Source: Eleftheria terrae
Lineage (GTDB): Bacteria > Pseudomonadota > Gammaproteobacteria > Burkholderiales > Burkholderiaceae_C
Length of the DNA stretch: 64,000 bases
Assembly: GCF_030419005.1 (NCBI RefSeq)
Contig: NZ_CP106951.1
Location: forward strand, 1,798,001 to 1,862,000
Direction of reading: 5' to 3'
Made by a program: the position numbers and the translations under genes. Shown here in pieces: positions 36,759 through 45,717 of this stretch (positions are counted from its first letter, which is position 1; each line of letters starts with the position of its first letter). The notes below the pieces were generated by a model. The model was given only the letters and a program-made list of their open reading frames with translations, was not told where the DNA came from and searched no databases.

Positions 36759-37052
36759 TTAGCTGGTGCAAATATCTCTGGCGTAGTACTGCAAATGATC
36801 GGCGGCTTGATAGATTTGCTTTTGCTCCTCCGGTTGGTACATCGCTGCACAGCTGAACATGATGCCGAACATGTCGAGGAAGATTTCTGCGAGGCTTTTC
36901 TGGATTGAGTCACTGCCCGCGGTTTCATGCTTGATCGATTTCAGTAGCTCAACCATTTCCAGATAGAGTTTCTCATTGAAGCCTTCCTTTTCTCGGAGCT
37001 GAGTGCTGAAATCGAGCCATTTCTCGATAAACAGGTCAATGTTCGCGTTCAT
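36759..37052 (-). CDS. candidate immunity protein to the RHS toxin tip
   Basis: A 97-residue, mostly helical, mildly acidic protein (NIDLFIEKWLDFSTQLREKE, later SLAEIFLDMFGIMFSCAAMY) without signal peptide. I do not recognise a family. Its ATG lies six bases after the stop of the RHS gene on the same strand, and the gene lies immediately downstream of the variable toxin tip, which is where immunity genes of polymorphic toxins stand. Its GC content is clearly lower than that of the RHS core, as usual for the exchangeable tip-immunity cassette. The immunity role is inference from position. Confidence 0.7.
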   Translation of the reverse strand: MNANIDLFIEKWLDFSTQLREKEGFNEKLYLEMVELLKSIKHETAGSDSIQKSLAEIFLDMFGIMFSCAAMYQPEEQKQIYQAADHLQYYARDICTS

Positions 37053-37058
37053 AGTCGT

Positions 37059-40000
37059 TTAAGGTCGAACGATCTTGATGGCTGAAGGTGGCACGGATCC
37101 GACGATCAGGACCTCCCCTGATCTTCCTGCAAAGCGTCGCGCCGAGATGCCTTTCAAGGGGCTGCATTCACTGTTCAGGTCGATGGCATCATGCACCTGC
37201 GAGAGATCGATCCTAACGATGCGTTCTCGACCGGTTCCGTAGCGCTGGGAGTTGCTCACGGCTTGCTCGTAGGTGCGAGATGCGGAGATGTACTGGCTTC
37301 GGAACTCCGGCCTTGATCCATGCCCAACGTGACCTTCAGGCGTGTAGTTTGCCGTGGGATCTTTGGGCGCTAGCCCAGCACTCGGATCCTCGTCAGATCG
37401 GAGCACCCGGTAAGCGTAGTCTCCTTTGCATTTGCAGCAAGGCTGATGCGTGAGAGTGGGCGCCGGATCCGACTTCTTGCGCCGCTGCAAGCCCCATGGA
37501 TCGATCCAGCCCAAGGGATTCGGCGCGTACTCATGAAGATTGACTCCGCCTGCTAAGCCAACTGGATCGCGCGAAAGGTACCGGCCGGCGAACGGGTCGT
37601 AGTACCGATAGCGGTTGTAGTGCAGACCCGTTTCTTCGTCGAAATACTGCCCCTGGAATCTGATCGGATTGGTGAAGCCGGCCTTGATCGCTGCCCCGCT
37701 GATCGCCTCCTTCGCTTGTCCCCACGCTTTGTACTGCGCAGCCCAAGCGATCTTGCCGTTGTGGTCCGTGAGTTCCTGTGGTGTTCCAAGGTGGTCGCAC
37801 TGATAGAAAGCGATCTCTTCGCTCGTGAAGGGCGCCGCTTCAGGATCCGCTTCGCCGTTCCACAACGGGTCCAGTTCGGCGGCGTAGTGCCCTCCGTTGC
37901 TCGCCATCAGCGCCTTGACATCGGTGGTCGGCGCCAGTCGAATGGATTCCTTCCTTCTGGTCTGCAGCAGGGGCACAAAGCCGCCCGGCTCGTGGATGTA
38001 GTGCGCCGTCTGCCGGCCCGTCTGACGGGCACCGTGCTGGGTGCGGCTTTCGAAGGCCAGCGTGTCGCCATCCCAGCCGAACAGCACCTCCTCGCGCTGC
38101 GGGTCGCCCGCTTGCGTTGTCGCTCGCAAGCTGTGCTTGGCGATACGCCGCCCCAGAGGGTCGTAGGCGAACTGTGCCGTGCCGTAGGGCGTGACGGCCT
38201 TGGTCATCCGGCTGAAAGCGTCCCACTCGAACACGGAGCGATGGCCGTTGCGGAGCTGCTCCGTCAAGTTGCCGCGCTCGTCGTGCGTGTAGGTGGTGCC
38301 GGCGTATTCCTTCAGCAGGTTGTCGAGCACCTTGGGTAACGCCTGACGGGCCGGGATCGGCGACGATTCCCGGTCCTCCGCTGGCAAGATGTTGCCGGCC
38401 GGGTCGAACGCAAAGGTCTCCTTGGCCAGAGCGCTGGTTGCCTGCAGCAGGCGACCTACCGGGTCGTAGCGGTACTCCAGTCGCCCGCGGCGGCTGTCTT
38501 CGATGTGGTCGAGCTGTCCGACTTTGTCGTAGCTGTAACGCCGCAGGATCGTCGCCTGCGCGCCAATGCTGGTGCTGGCGTACTGATAGGCTTGGCTGAT
38601 GTCGACGGGGCTGCGCTGGTGGCGGTACTTGACCTGCTGCTCCAGCAGTCGACCGGCTGGATCGTACTTCTGGTGCTGCTCCAGGTCGTTGCCCTGTCGC
38701 CGATACACCTCCCGGTGCAATTCGTCCCGCTCGAAGCCGAGCACGTCCCGCCCGTCCAGCACCAGGCCGTGGATGTGGCCAGATCCATAGGTGAGCCACT
38801 CGACGGTGTGCCCGTCCGGCCGCGTGGTGCCCACCCGCTGGTTCAACTCGTTGTAGCGATGCCGCCAGACCGCCGTCTTCTTCTCCGGAAAGAAGGGCCC
38901 CTGGTAGTGGTGGTGCTCGCGCACCAGGTTGCCCGCCACGTCGTAGAACCACTGCAGCCGCGCATGCTCATTGCGTGCCTCGGCGATCTGCCCGCCGGGG
39001 TAGTAGCCAAAGGTCTCGGTCTGTGCTTCCCCGCCCGGCGCCGTGGCCGAGCGCTTGAGCAGCCGGCCCATCGCATCGAACTCGAGCGCCGTCGTGACCC
39101 CGCCGTCGCGCATCTCGAGCAGCACCCCGGTGCTGTCCTCATAGCGGTACTCGGTGGCCTGGCCATCAAACCCGGTCTCCGCCAGCAGCCGGCCCACCGG
39201 GTCGTAGCGGAAGCGGTAGGGTTGGTCGTTCTCGTTGCGCAGCTCGGTGAGCCGGCCGAGGCGGTCCCAGCGGTACTGCAGCCGGTGGCCGGCGGCGTCC
39301 CGGCGCTGCTCGATCAAGCCAGCCGCCGTGTAGCGGTAGGCGGTCGTGCGCTGCAGTGCGTCGGTGTGCGACAACAGCCGGCCTTCGGCATCGTGGCACA
39401 GCTGCTCTTCGCTGCCGTCCGGGTGGCGCACCGCGGCCAGCTGGCCGGGGTGGTTGCCGGGCTCGGTGGCGTGCTGTGTCGCCTGCAGGGCGGCAGCGGT
39501 GATGGCGGTGTAGCGGTACTCAGTCGCGTGGCCCAGGGCGTCGGTGGTCTTCACCAGGCGACCGCGCTCGTCATAGTCCCACTGCGTGGTGCAACCCGAG
39601 CAATCGGTGTAGCGCGCGAGCTGGCCGCTGGCGGTGTAGGCGAGCTTTTTCACGCCGCCCTTGGCGTCCGTCACCTTGCTCACCCGGCCGGCGGCATCGT
39701 AGGCGTATTCGGTCTTGTGGCCGAGCGGGTCGATCTCTTCGATCAGGCGCCCTTGCCGGTCGTACTCCCGCTTCCACACCCCACCGTCCGGGTCCAGCAC
39801 CCCGGTCAGCCGGTGCGCTTCGTCGTATTCGAAGTGCACCCGGCTGCCATCACGCCGCACGTGCTGCAGCAGGTTGCCGTGGGCGTCGTAGCGGTAGTCG
39901 TCGGTGCTGCCATCGGGATGGACGTGGCGGGTGATGTTCTTCGCGGCATCCCGGAAGAACCATTCCTCCAGCCCGTCGGCATGGATGATGCGGTAGGTGT

Positions 40001-41996
40001 AGCCGTCGATGTCGTAGTAGTGCTCGCTGGTCTGGCCCAGCGCATCGGTCACGGTGGTCAGCCGCAGGTCGGGGTCCCAGGCCAGGCGCACTTCAAAACT
40101 GCCGTCGTCCGCCCACTCGTGCACCGCCTTGGCCCGGTCGCCGCTGCCGTCGTAGCGCAGGTTCATGCCCCGGCCGGTGCGGTCGGTGTAGCGCGTGACC
40201 AGGTGGTGCTGGTATTCGTAGCGCCAGGCCGCGGCGTTCTCGTCCTGCGCCTGCACCAGGTCGCCTGCGGCGTCGTAGTCGTAGGCGGCAAGCTGGCGCA
40301 GCAGCTGGCCGTCCCGGATCTCCCACAAGGCGCGGATGCGGCCTGTCTCGGCCTCGGGTTGGACACCCACGTGCGCAATGACCTGCTCGCCCTGCTTGCT
40401 GACGATGTCGCTGAGCACCTCGACATCGCCAATGCGGTGGTCGTAGCGCAGGCCCAGGCTCGCGCCCTGGTCGTTGTGCACGGCCACCAGGCGGAAGTGC
40501 TCGCGGCCCGGTGCTGCAGCCGTGCCCGCTCCCGTGGCAACGCGCTCATAACTCTCGCGCCAGGGGCTGCTGCCGCCTTCGGGCACCGGCTTGCCAAAGT
40601 CCAGCACCAGCAGCGTCTCGCTCAGCCGGCTCAGCGTGATCTCTTCCACCGGGTCCCGGTGCACCTGGCCCACCTTCAGCCACGGGTAGCGGTGGCTGCG
40701 GCCGTCCTCGCCGTGGTAGACCAGCGCCCGCTGCCGGCCTTCGACCTCCACGTCCACCCGGGTGGTGTACGGCGTGAGCCAGCGCGCGCCCAGGCACCCC
40801 TGGTCGTAGGCACTGAGGTGGCTGCGGTAGGTGCGGCTCCATTCGATGGGCAGCGGCGCGGCCAGCGTGAAGTCGGTGTGGGTGAAGCGCTCCGCGCCCA
40901 TCGCAAAGCTGATGGAGCCGCGGGTGGCGCTGGGCAGCTGGCACTGCTTGCAGCCGTTGCCGTCGTTGCGGGCGGGCACCTGCTGGTGGGTGGACTCCTG
41001 CACCCGGCCCTGGTGGTTGGCCTGGTGCTCGCTGCCCTGGTGAGCCGCCACGGTGGCATTGCCCCCGGGCTTCCTGCGGCGGGTAATGGCCTCCAGCAGC
41101 CGTGCCAGCAGCCACATCAGGCTCTTGTCGACGGCCGGGTCGCACAGGCGCTGCACGGCACCGCGAAACCCGCCCTTGAGGTGCTGCAGTTGCGCGACGG
41201 CGAGCCGCAGCAGCTGCTTGGCCTCGTCCGGCAGGAAGTACAGCGCCGCGCTAGCACCGGTGTTGGCCGCGTCGATAGCGACTTCGGCGGCCTCCTGCTT
41301 CACAGTCCGGGCGGCCTCGCTGAGGTAGGCCAGCACGCTGTCGAGCGTGCTCTCCGTGCGCGGGTCACGCAGGTGACGGGGCGGCGCTGGCGGCGGACGC
41401 TGGTCGATCAGCGGCTGGTTGTCGTGCAGCCGTTGCAGCAGGTCGATCAGGCTGTCGCAGAAGAGGTCGACGAACTTGGCGCAGTCGTTCAGGATGCCCT
41501 GCATCAAGGTCATCGCCTTCTGCACAAACAGCTCGAAGCGCCCGGCGATCTCGTCGTTGAGATGGCCGATGAGCACGGTGACCAGCGCTTCGCTGATGTT
41601 GCCCTTGAGTGCCTGCTTGCTGAAGTTGCTCTTGATGGCGTGCATGACCGGCCGCAGGCTCATGCGCGCGGCCGAGGTCCCGGGGGCGGGCACCACACCG
41701 ATCAGGTTGATGCCGAGGCTGGCCCAGTCCAGCACGTTCAACGGCTCGCCGCGGTCGTGCTTGCCGACCAGGTCGACAATGTCGATCAGCGCGTCGCCCA
41801 GTGCCATCACATTGCCGACCACCGGGATGCTGCCGATCACGGTGGTGAGGCGGTCCGCGGTGAGGCAGTTGTTGCTGATCTTGCGCAGCCAGGCGTCGAA
41901 GACCTGGGCGCCGCGGCCGAGGTCTTCCGGTGCCAGGGCGTCCAGCGGAACGAAGGCGGTGGAGCGCTCGCGCACGACAACAGCAGACGAGGTCAT
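37059..41996 (-). CDS. RHS-repeat polymorphic toxin with ADP-ribosyltransferase-like C-terminal tip
   Basis: A 1,645-residue RHS/YD-repeat protein. The N-terminus has a hydrophobic stretch (TTVIGSIPVVGNVMALGDAL), as in type VI-associated RHS proteins, then a Cys-containing DUF6531-like entry region (GSISFAMGAERFTHTDF). Dozens of YD repeats follow (such as YDYDAAGDLVQAQDENAAAW). The conserved shell end is RYYDPFAGRYLSRDPVGLAG with the Asp-Pro autocleavage-type motif and DPWGL near residue 1500. The last 140 residues differ: AYRVLRSDEDPSAGLAPKDP, QYISASRTYEQAVSNSQR and GEVLIVGSVPPSAIKI give Arg, Ser-x-Ser and Glu positions resembling an R-S-E ADP-ribosyltransferase. AGGA precedes MTSSAVVV by eight bases. 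Confidence 0.9.
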   Translation of the reverse strand: MTSSAVVVRERSTAFVPLDALAPEDLGRGAQVFDAWLRKISNNCLTADRLTTVIGSIPVVGNVMALGDALIDIVDLVGKHDRGEPLNVLDWASLGINLIGVVPAPGTSAARMSLRPVMHAIKSNFSKQALKGNISEALVTVLIGHLNDEIAGRFELFVQKAMTLMQGILNDCAKFVDLFCDSLIDLLQRLHDNQPLIDQRPPPAPPRHLRDPRTESTLDSVLAYLSEAARTVKQEAAEVAIDAANTGASAALYFLPDEAKQLLRLAVAQLQHLKGGFRGAVQRLCDPAVDKSLMWLLARLLEAITRRRKPGGNATVAAHQGSEHQANHQGRVQESTHQQVPARNDGNGCKQCQLPSATRGSISFAMGAERFTHTDFTLAAPLPIEWSRTYRSHLSAYDQGCLGARWLTPYTTRVDVEVEGRQRALVYHGEDGRSHRYPWLKVGQVHRDPVEEITLSRLSETLLVLDFGKPVPEGGSSPWRESYERVATGAGTAAAPGREHFRLVAVHNDQGASLGLRYDHRIGDVEVLSDIVSKQGEQVIAHVGVQPEAETGRIRALWEIRDGQLLRQLAAYDYDAAGDLVQAQDENAAAWRYEYQHHLVTRYTDRTGRGMNLRYDGSGDRAKAVHEWADDGSFEVRLAWDPDLRLTTVTDALGQTSEHYYDIDGYTYRIIHADGLEEWFFRDAAKNITRHVHPDGSTDDYRYDAHGNLLQHVRRDGSRVHFEYDEAHRLTGVLDPDGGVWKREYDRQGRLIEEIDPLGHKTEYAYDAAGRVSKVTDAKGGVKKLAYTASGQLARYTDCSGCTTQWDYDERGRLVKTTDALGHATEYRYTAITAAALQATQHATEPGNHPGQLAAVRHPDGSEEQLCHDAEGRLLSHTDALQRTTAYRYTAAGLIEQRRDAAGHRLQYRWDRLGRLTELRNENDQPYRFRYDPVGRLLAETGFDGQATEYRYEDSTGVLLEMRDGGVTTALEFDAMGRLLKRSATAPGGEAQTETFGYYPGGQIAEARNEHARLQWFYDVAGNLVREHHHYQGPFFPEKKTAVWRHRYNELNQRVGTTRPDGHTVEWLTYGSGHIHGLVLDGRDVLGFERDELHREVYRRQGNDLEQHQKYDPAGRLLEQQVKYRHQRSPVDISQAYQYASTSIGAQATILRRYSYDKVGQLDHIEDSRRGRLEYRYDPVGRLLQATSALAKETFAFDPAGNILPAEDRESSPIPARQALPKVLDNLLKEYAGTTYTHDERGNLTEQLRNGHRSVFEWDAFSRMTKAVTPYGTAQFAYDPLGRRIAKHSLRATTQAGDPQREEVLFGWDGDTLAFESRTQHGARQTGRQTAHYIHEPGGFVPLLQTRRKESIRLAPTTDVKALMASNGGHYAAELDPLWNGEADPEAAPFTSEEIAFYQCDHLGTPQELTDHNGKIAWAAQYKAWGQAKEAISGAAIKAGFTNPIRFQGQYFDEETGLHYNRYRYYDPFAGRYLSRDPVGLAGGVNLHEYAPNPLGWIDPWGLQRRKKSDPAPTLTHQPCCKCKGDYAYRVLRSDEDPSAGLAPKDPTANYTPEGHVGHGSRPEFRSQYISASRTYEQAVSNSQRYGTGRERIVRIDLSQVHDAIDLNSECSPLKGISARRFAGRSGEVLIVGSVPPSAIKIVRP

Positions 41997-42471
41997 GTCA
42001 GCGATCCTGCTCAGACAGCGCGCCGAAGAAGTCGTGTGCCAGGCTGGCAGACGAGTTGTATTTCCCTGGCCGCCGAAAGCCAAGCGTCGACGTTGCGAAA
42101 TGCCATTGGAACCTCCCTGCAGTGACGCTCCGTCCGATAAGCCATTGGCCTACCGGCAGGCGCCGAGTGTCTTGGCGAGCAGTGTAGCCAGGGCGCAGCT
42201 GACATGAGGCTGGGCTCCCTCGTCCGGGGGGGACAACTCCTGGTGAACATCTGTATCTGAAAAATGAAGCGGCTCGCCGCGCTATGACTTGCATCACAGC
42301 CGCGAGCCGGAAGGCGCCCCGCGAATAGGGAGGGAGGGCGGAACGCGGCGTGGACTATAGCGCCGACACACGCCTTCGAAGCGCGGCTGCCTCTAAGACG
42401 GGCGGGCTGACAACAGCACTCCGAAGAGCAGAGCCAACGACGCTAGCCACTGAGGGGCATGGAGATGCACC
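41997..42471. other. intergenic region upstream of the RHS gene
   Basis: About 475 bases between two leftward genes. It must carry the RHS promoter. Open frames that cross it are antisense to the RHS start or too short; no tRNA, repeat or terminator is obvious. Confidence 0.4.
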
Positions 42472-43047
42472 TCATGCTGCTCTTGGCACCGAGCTTCCGG
42501 GAACGCGTGCAAGGACCTGCGCCTCCAGCATCCTGATCCGATCAGCCGCATCCGTGACCGAGTCCGTGATGTATTGCGTGATTCCCAAGGGGATATCGAG
42601 GCCAGCCAGCTCGTTGATGACCTGCTTGGCCTGACGGAGCCATTCGACGTGCATGGCGCTCAGCGTGGCGAGCTGCTGCGCCAGCACGTCCGGCGCTGCA
42701 GCGTCGAGGCAGGACTGAAACGCCATCTCCAGCGCGGCGGTCGCGGACAGCATCGCCGAGAACGGCTCATGCAACGCATGAGGAATGGCCAGCTCGGCAC
42801 TTTTCAGTGAGTCCTGCTGGCTCACCCAGTCCGAGGCATGGCGCCATAGGCAGGCGAACGTCTGGAATCCGACGTAGCGCTCGTACAGATCAGCAAGTTC
42901 CGCTTCTGTTGATCCTTCGAGGATCTGCCGCAGGCCAGGCAAGAAGCCCAGCATTCGGTCGAGAATGATCTCCACAGATGCGCCTTGGGCGGCGAGTTGT
43001 TTGATGCGCAAATCGATGGCCGCAGCCACCTGATCATGTGCGTGCAT
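42472..43047 (-). CDS. hypothetical helical protein next to the RHS gene
   Basis: A 191-residue protein, almost entirely helical, with no signal or membrane segment: DLRIKQLAAQGASVEIILDR, then LADLYERYVGFQTFACLWRH and ALEMAFQSCLDAAAPDVLAQ. I do not recognise it. It lies upstream of the RHS gene on the same strand with 475 bases between, so it could be an adaptor or chaperone, but that is inference from position. The second of two close ATGs is preferred because AAGGA lies seven bases before it. Confidence 0.65.
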   Translation of the reverse strand: MHAHDQVAAAIDLRIKQLAAQGASVEIILDRMLGFLPGLRQILEGSTEAELADLYERYVGFQTFACLWRHASDWVSQQDSLKSAELAIPHALHEPFSAMLSATAALEMAFQSCLDAAAPDVLAQQLATLSAMHVEWLRQAKQVINELAGLDIPLGITQYITDSVTDAADRIRMLEAQVLARVPGSSVPRAA

Positions 43048-43276
43048 GCTCATTTCCTTCAGAGGTGGTGGACGGTTGGCGAGATGAGCCGCGGCACCTG
43101 CTAGAAGTGTCAGAGTGCCAGTGGTAGCCAGCTGCCGGAGCCCGGTTGCAAGGGGACTGCACCGCCTGCTCACGAGCTTCTTCACAGCTGAGGTGGACGA
43201 CTGCAGGCGCCACCGACGCCGACGGCTCAACGCACCAGGGCGAGGCAGCCGCTGCTGGCGGCCTGTTCGCCCTTCT

Positions 43277-43528
43277 TCAGTCCGTCGTCAGTACCAAGCA
43301 CCCGGCCATGATCCGGACCCGCACCTGCGTGTCCACCTCGAAGCCGGCGTCCCTGAGCCACTTGCCCCGCAGGCGCACCCACGGGACCGGCGTGTCGGCC
43401 ACGCTGGCGGGTTGGCGACTTCGGTCGTAGGGAAGGAACGCGCCGTTGACGCTGAGGTAGCGCTCGTTCTTCTCGAGCCTGCTGGTTGTGGGCAATGCTT
43501 CGCCCGGCCTATGATTGACATCAGCCAC
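43277..43528 (-). CDS. SymE-like protein
   Basis: An 83-residue small protein. The C-terminal half, VPWVRLRGKWLRDAGFEVDT then VRVRIMAGCLVLTT, matches the SymE toxin fold (AbrB-like swapped hairpin barrel). In E. coli SymE is an SOS-induced RNA-cleaving protein silenced by the antisense RNA SymR. The N-terminal half (LSVNGAFLPYDRSRQPASVA) is typical of longer plasmid and island copies. It starts at GTG with GGAAAG six bases upstream. No antisense RNA can be identified by eye. SymE-like genes are often next to RHS and type VI effector loci, as here. Confidence 0.78.
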   Translation of the reverse strand: MADVNHRPGEALPTTSRLEKNERYLSVNGAFLPYDRSRQPASVADTPVPWVRLRGKWLRDAGFEVDTQVRVRIMAGCLVLTTD

Positions 43529-43753
43529 GATTGACTTTCCAAGGAAGTTGATTGTGGTTAGCCGATCCGAGGTGTTCCCGCACCTTCGGGTCGGCGCCTT
43601 TACGGCGTCGCCGCGCGGACAGAATAAAGAGACAACCTCCCACAGGGAAGGACCCAGCGGGCGCTTTTCTGGCTCATCCAGCTACAAGCGCGTCTGCTTG
43701 ATCGCTGGCCCGGTCTCCTCCTTCTATCCTTTCGCGCGACGAGCAGTAACCGT

Positions 43754-44251
43754 CTACAGCCGCAGTGCTGCAAGCACCGCGTGCTGTGGTGGAGGAGCAG
43801 CCGTCGTCGACGGGCTCTTCCCGATTCGCCTTTCCACATTGCATCGGGCCGCTGAACGGCTGGCTCGCGTCACACCGCAGTGAATGCTGTGCAAGGTCGC
43901 CCTCGAGAACGCGGGGGAGGACCCATGCGGCAGCCCTGTAGCCTTCCATCCAAAGGTCCCCGATGCATCACCTGCATCGATCTCCAAGATTGGCAAAAGG
44001 TCGCCGAGCTGCGCCACGATCAGGATGGGGTCCTGCAGCAGTACCTGAACCAGCCGATAGCGGTACCGGCGCTCTCCACTGGGGCAGCGGTCCAGTGCCA
44101 CAAGCACCGAGCGGTGAAGCCCAGTGATGAATCCATCTGAGCGTAGCTGTCGCTCCAGTCCCCGGTACCAGATGCGCCCTCGCTGCCACGAGACGTCACG
44201 TGCAAGCGTTGCGCAGCACCAGAAGCCGTATGGCGTGTGACCGTCGAGCAT
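43754..44251 (-). CDS. uncertain hypothetical protein
   Basis: A 165-codon frame that begins MLDGHTPYGFWCCATLARD, with AAGGAG four bases before the ATG. The middle (RSVLVALDRCPSGERRYRYR, then LVQVLLQDPILIVAQLGDLL) has plausible secondary structure, but the C-terminal 50 residues are Ser/Ala/Arg-rich and look non-coding, so the gene may be shorter, frameshifted or spurious. No family recognised. It lies between the SymE-like gene and the LysR gene. Confidence 0.35.
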   Translation of the reverse strand: MLDGHTPYGFWCCATLARDVSWQRGRIWYRGLERQLRSDGFITGLHRSVLVALDRCPSGERRYRYRLVQVLLQDPILIVAQLGDLLPILEIDAGDASGTFGWKATGLPHGSSPAFSRATLHSIHCGVTRASRSAARCNVERRIGKSPSTTAAPPPQHAVLAALRL

Positions 44252-44590
44252 GCTTCTCCTTCAGATCGCCTGCAAAGCGCGCAGGCAAAGATCGCCCATC
44301 CCACACCCTCTTTGGGGCAGGAGCCTTTATCGGTTGAGGAATGCAGTCAGCCGGTTCTGATGCTGCTGACGGTAGTTGGGGAGCCGAGCCTATGGGGGTG
44401 ACGCAGAACGTGCGACGGGGCTCTGAATGGATGGCAGGCTGACCGCCAGGCTGCCGTCGCCTTAATCTCGACCAATCCTTCTTTCCCCATTGCTGCCTCC
44501 CTGTGTACGCGCTATTTTTCGCCGAGTTGGGCCCGCACTTCAATGACATATTGGGTCTGGGACCCATTCCTCAAAGTTATGGGAGGTCCA
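44252..44590. other. intergenic region upstream of the LysR gene
   Basis: About 340 bases between divergent genes. LysR proteins usually bind such regions; I see no T-N11-A box with enough symmetry to claim, and no other structure. Confidence 0.4.
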
Positions 44591-45523
44591 ATGGAGCTAA
44601 GACACCTGCGCTACTTCGCAGCTGTTGCAGAAGCCGGCAGTTTCAGTGTGGCGGCAGAGGGGCTGTTCATCGCTCAACCAGCCTTGTCGAAGCAGATCCG
44701 TCAACTAGAAGAAGAGCTAGGGGTCCTGCTGTTCGCTCGGCACGCAAGGGGAGTTGTGTTGACGCCCGCCGGCAAAGCGCTGTTGCCCGAGGCCCGCGTG
44801 CAACTTGCGTCCATGGGACGCCTGGCAGACCTGGCGCGTCGTGCAAGGGGCGTGGAGAAGCATCGACTCAGGGTCGGCATCGCTCCTTCGTTGGCCATTC
44901 CGGTGCTGCCTGGGCTCGCAGCCCGGCTGCAGGCGCACTTCTCCGAATTCGACATGGACGTGCGCGACATCCCAAGCACTGAGCAAACCGAAGCCTTGCT
45001 TGCGAATGAAATCGACATTGGTATGGCGTGCCTGCGGCCGAGACATTCCGCGGTGTCGGTGGCGTGCCACTTGGAGGACCGGCTCTGCATAGCAATGCAC
45101 CAGCAAGATCCCCGGGCCAGACAAGAGTCCTTGAGCTTGCAGCAGTTCGTCGAGGACCGATTCGCGGCCTTCAGTGAGCAATCTTGGCTCGCACGCGGGG
45201 ACCGGCCCGACCCGATCTTTGCGAAGGCCAGATTCCAGCCCTACGTGCACTATGAGGTCGCGACGGTGCACCGGGTCCTGGACTTGGTCGCAGCAGGGCT
45301 GGGTGTGGCCTTGCTTCCCTCAGTCCTTGCGCTTCACCGGCCCAAGGAGGTGGCACTGCGACCGCTGCGCAACGTGCCGCGCTGCACCGCGCTCGCGCTG
45401 CTTCGGCGGCGAGCCGACAGCAATCCGGTGCTCTCATTCGTGGATCCGGCGATGCGGGAGATCTTCGCCCGTCTCCAGCAAGCTGCGGCGGATGCGCTTG
45501 ATGGCGCAACGGTCGGGTGCTGA
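44591..45523 (+). CDS. LysR-family transcriptional regulator
   Basis: A 310-residue complete LysR protein. The winged helix-turn-helix at the N-terminus reads LRYFAAVAEAGSFSVAAEGL and FIAQPALSKQIRQLEEELGV. The effector domain begins near residue 90 (HRLRVGIAPSLAIPVLPGLA) and ends RRRADSNPVLSFVDPAMREI. GGAGGT lies four bases before the ATG, so translation should be strong. The regulated genes are unknown. Its 3' half is repeated about 5.3 kb downstream as a broken copy, which brackets the segment between them. Confidence 0.93.
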   Translation: MELRHLRYFAAVAEAGSFSVAAEGLFIAQPALSKQIRQLEEELGVLLFARHARGVVLTPAGKALLPEARVQLASMGRLADLARRARGVEKHRLRVGIAPSLAIPVLPGLAARLQAHFSEFDMDVRDIPSTEQTEALLANEIDIGMACLRPRHSAVSVACHLEDRLCIAMHQQDPRARQESLSLQQFVEDRFAAFSEQSWLARGDRPDPIFAKARFQPYVHYEVATVHRVLDLVAAGLGVALLPSVLALHRPKEVALRPLRNVPRCTALALLRRRADSNPVLSFVDPAMREIFARLQQAAADALDGATVGC

Positions 45524-45717
45524 CTCTAGCTGCACCATCGCCGGCGGCTTAACAGCGGACTACGTGGCAAGGACGGCCTCTGCTGGGCCGGTCCGCAGGT
45601 TGTCGTGGAACTTCGTAGGCCGATGTGCTCCGGTACCCCCTCGTTATGGGGGGGGCGCCTCGACCATGAGCGAGCAGCCTGCACAATTGAGGTGCTAGGC
45701 AACAGGGAGCAAAATCG

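Noticed and set aside
38505..42125. A 1,200-codon open frame on the plus strand across the RHS gene
   Set aside because: It is antisense to the YD repeats. Its Val/Gly/Gln/His-rich composition reflects the mirror of a high-GC coding strand, and it has no domains.
43880..44140. An 86-codon plus-strand frame between the SymE-like and LysR genes
   Set aside because: No ribosome binding site and no protein-like features; it is antisense to a frame that does have AAGGAG before its start.
45524..45717. Extension of the LysR gene or an extra gene before the Tse2-like gene
   Set aside because: LysR ends with a clear stop; the gap has only short frames. It is probably the promoter region of the toxin pair.
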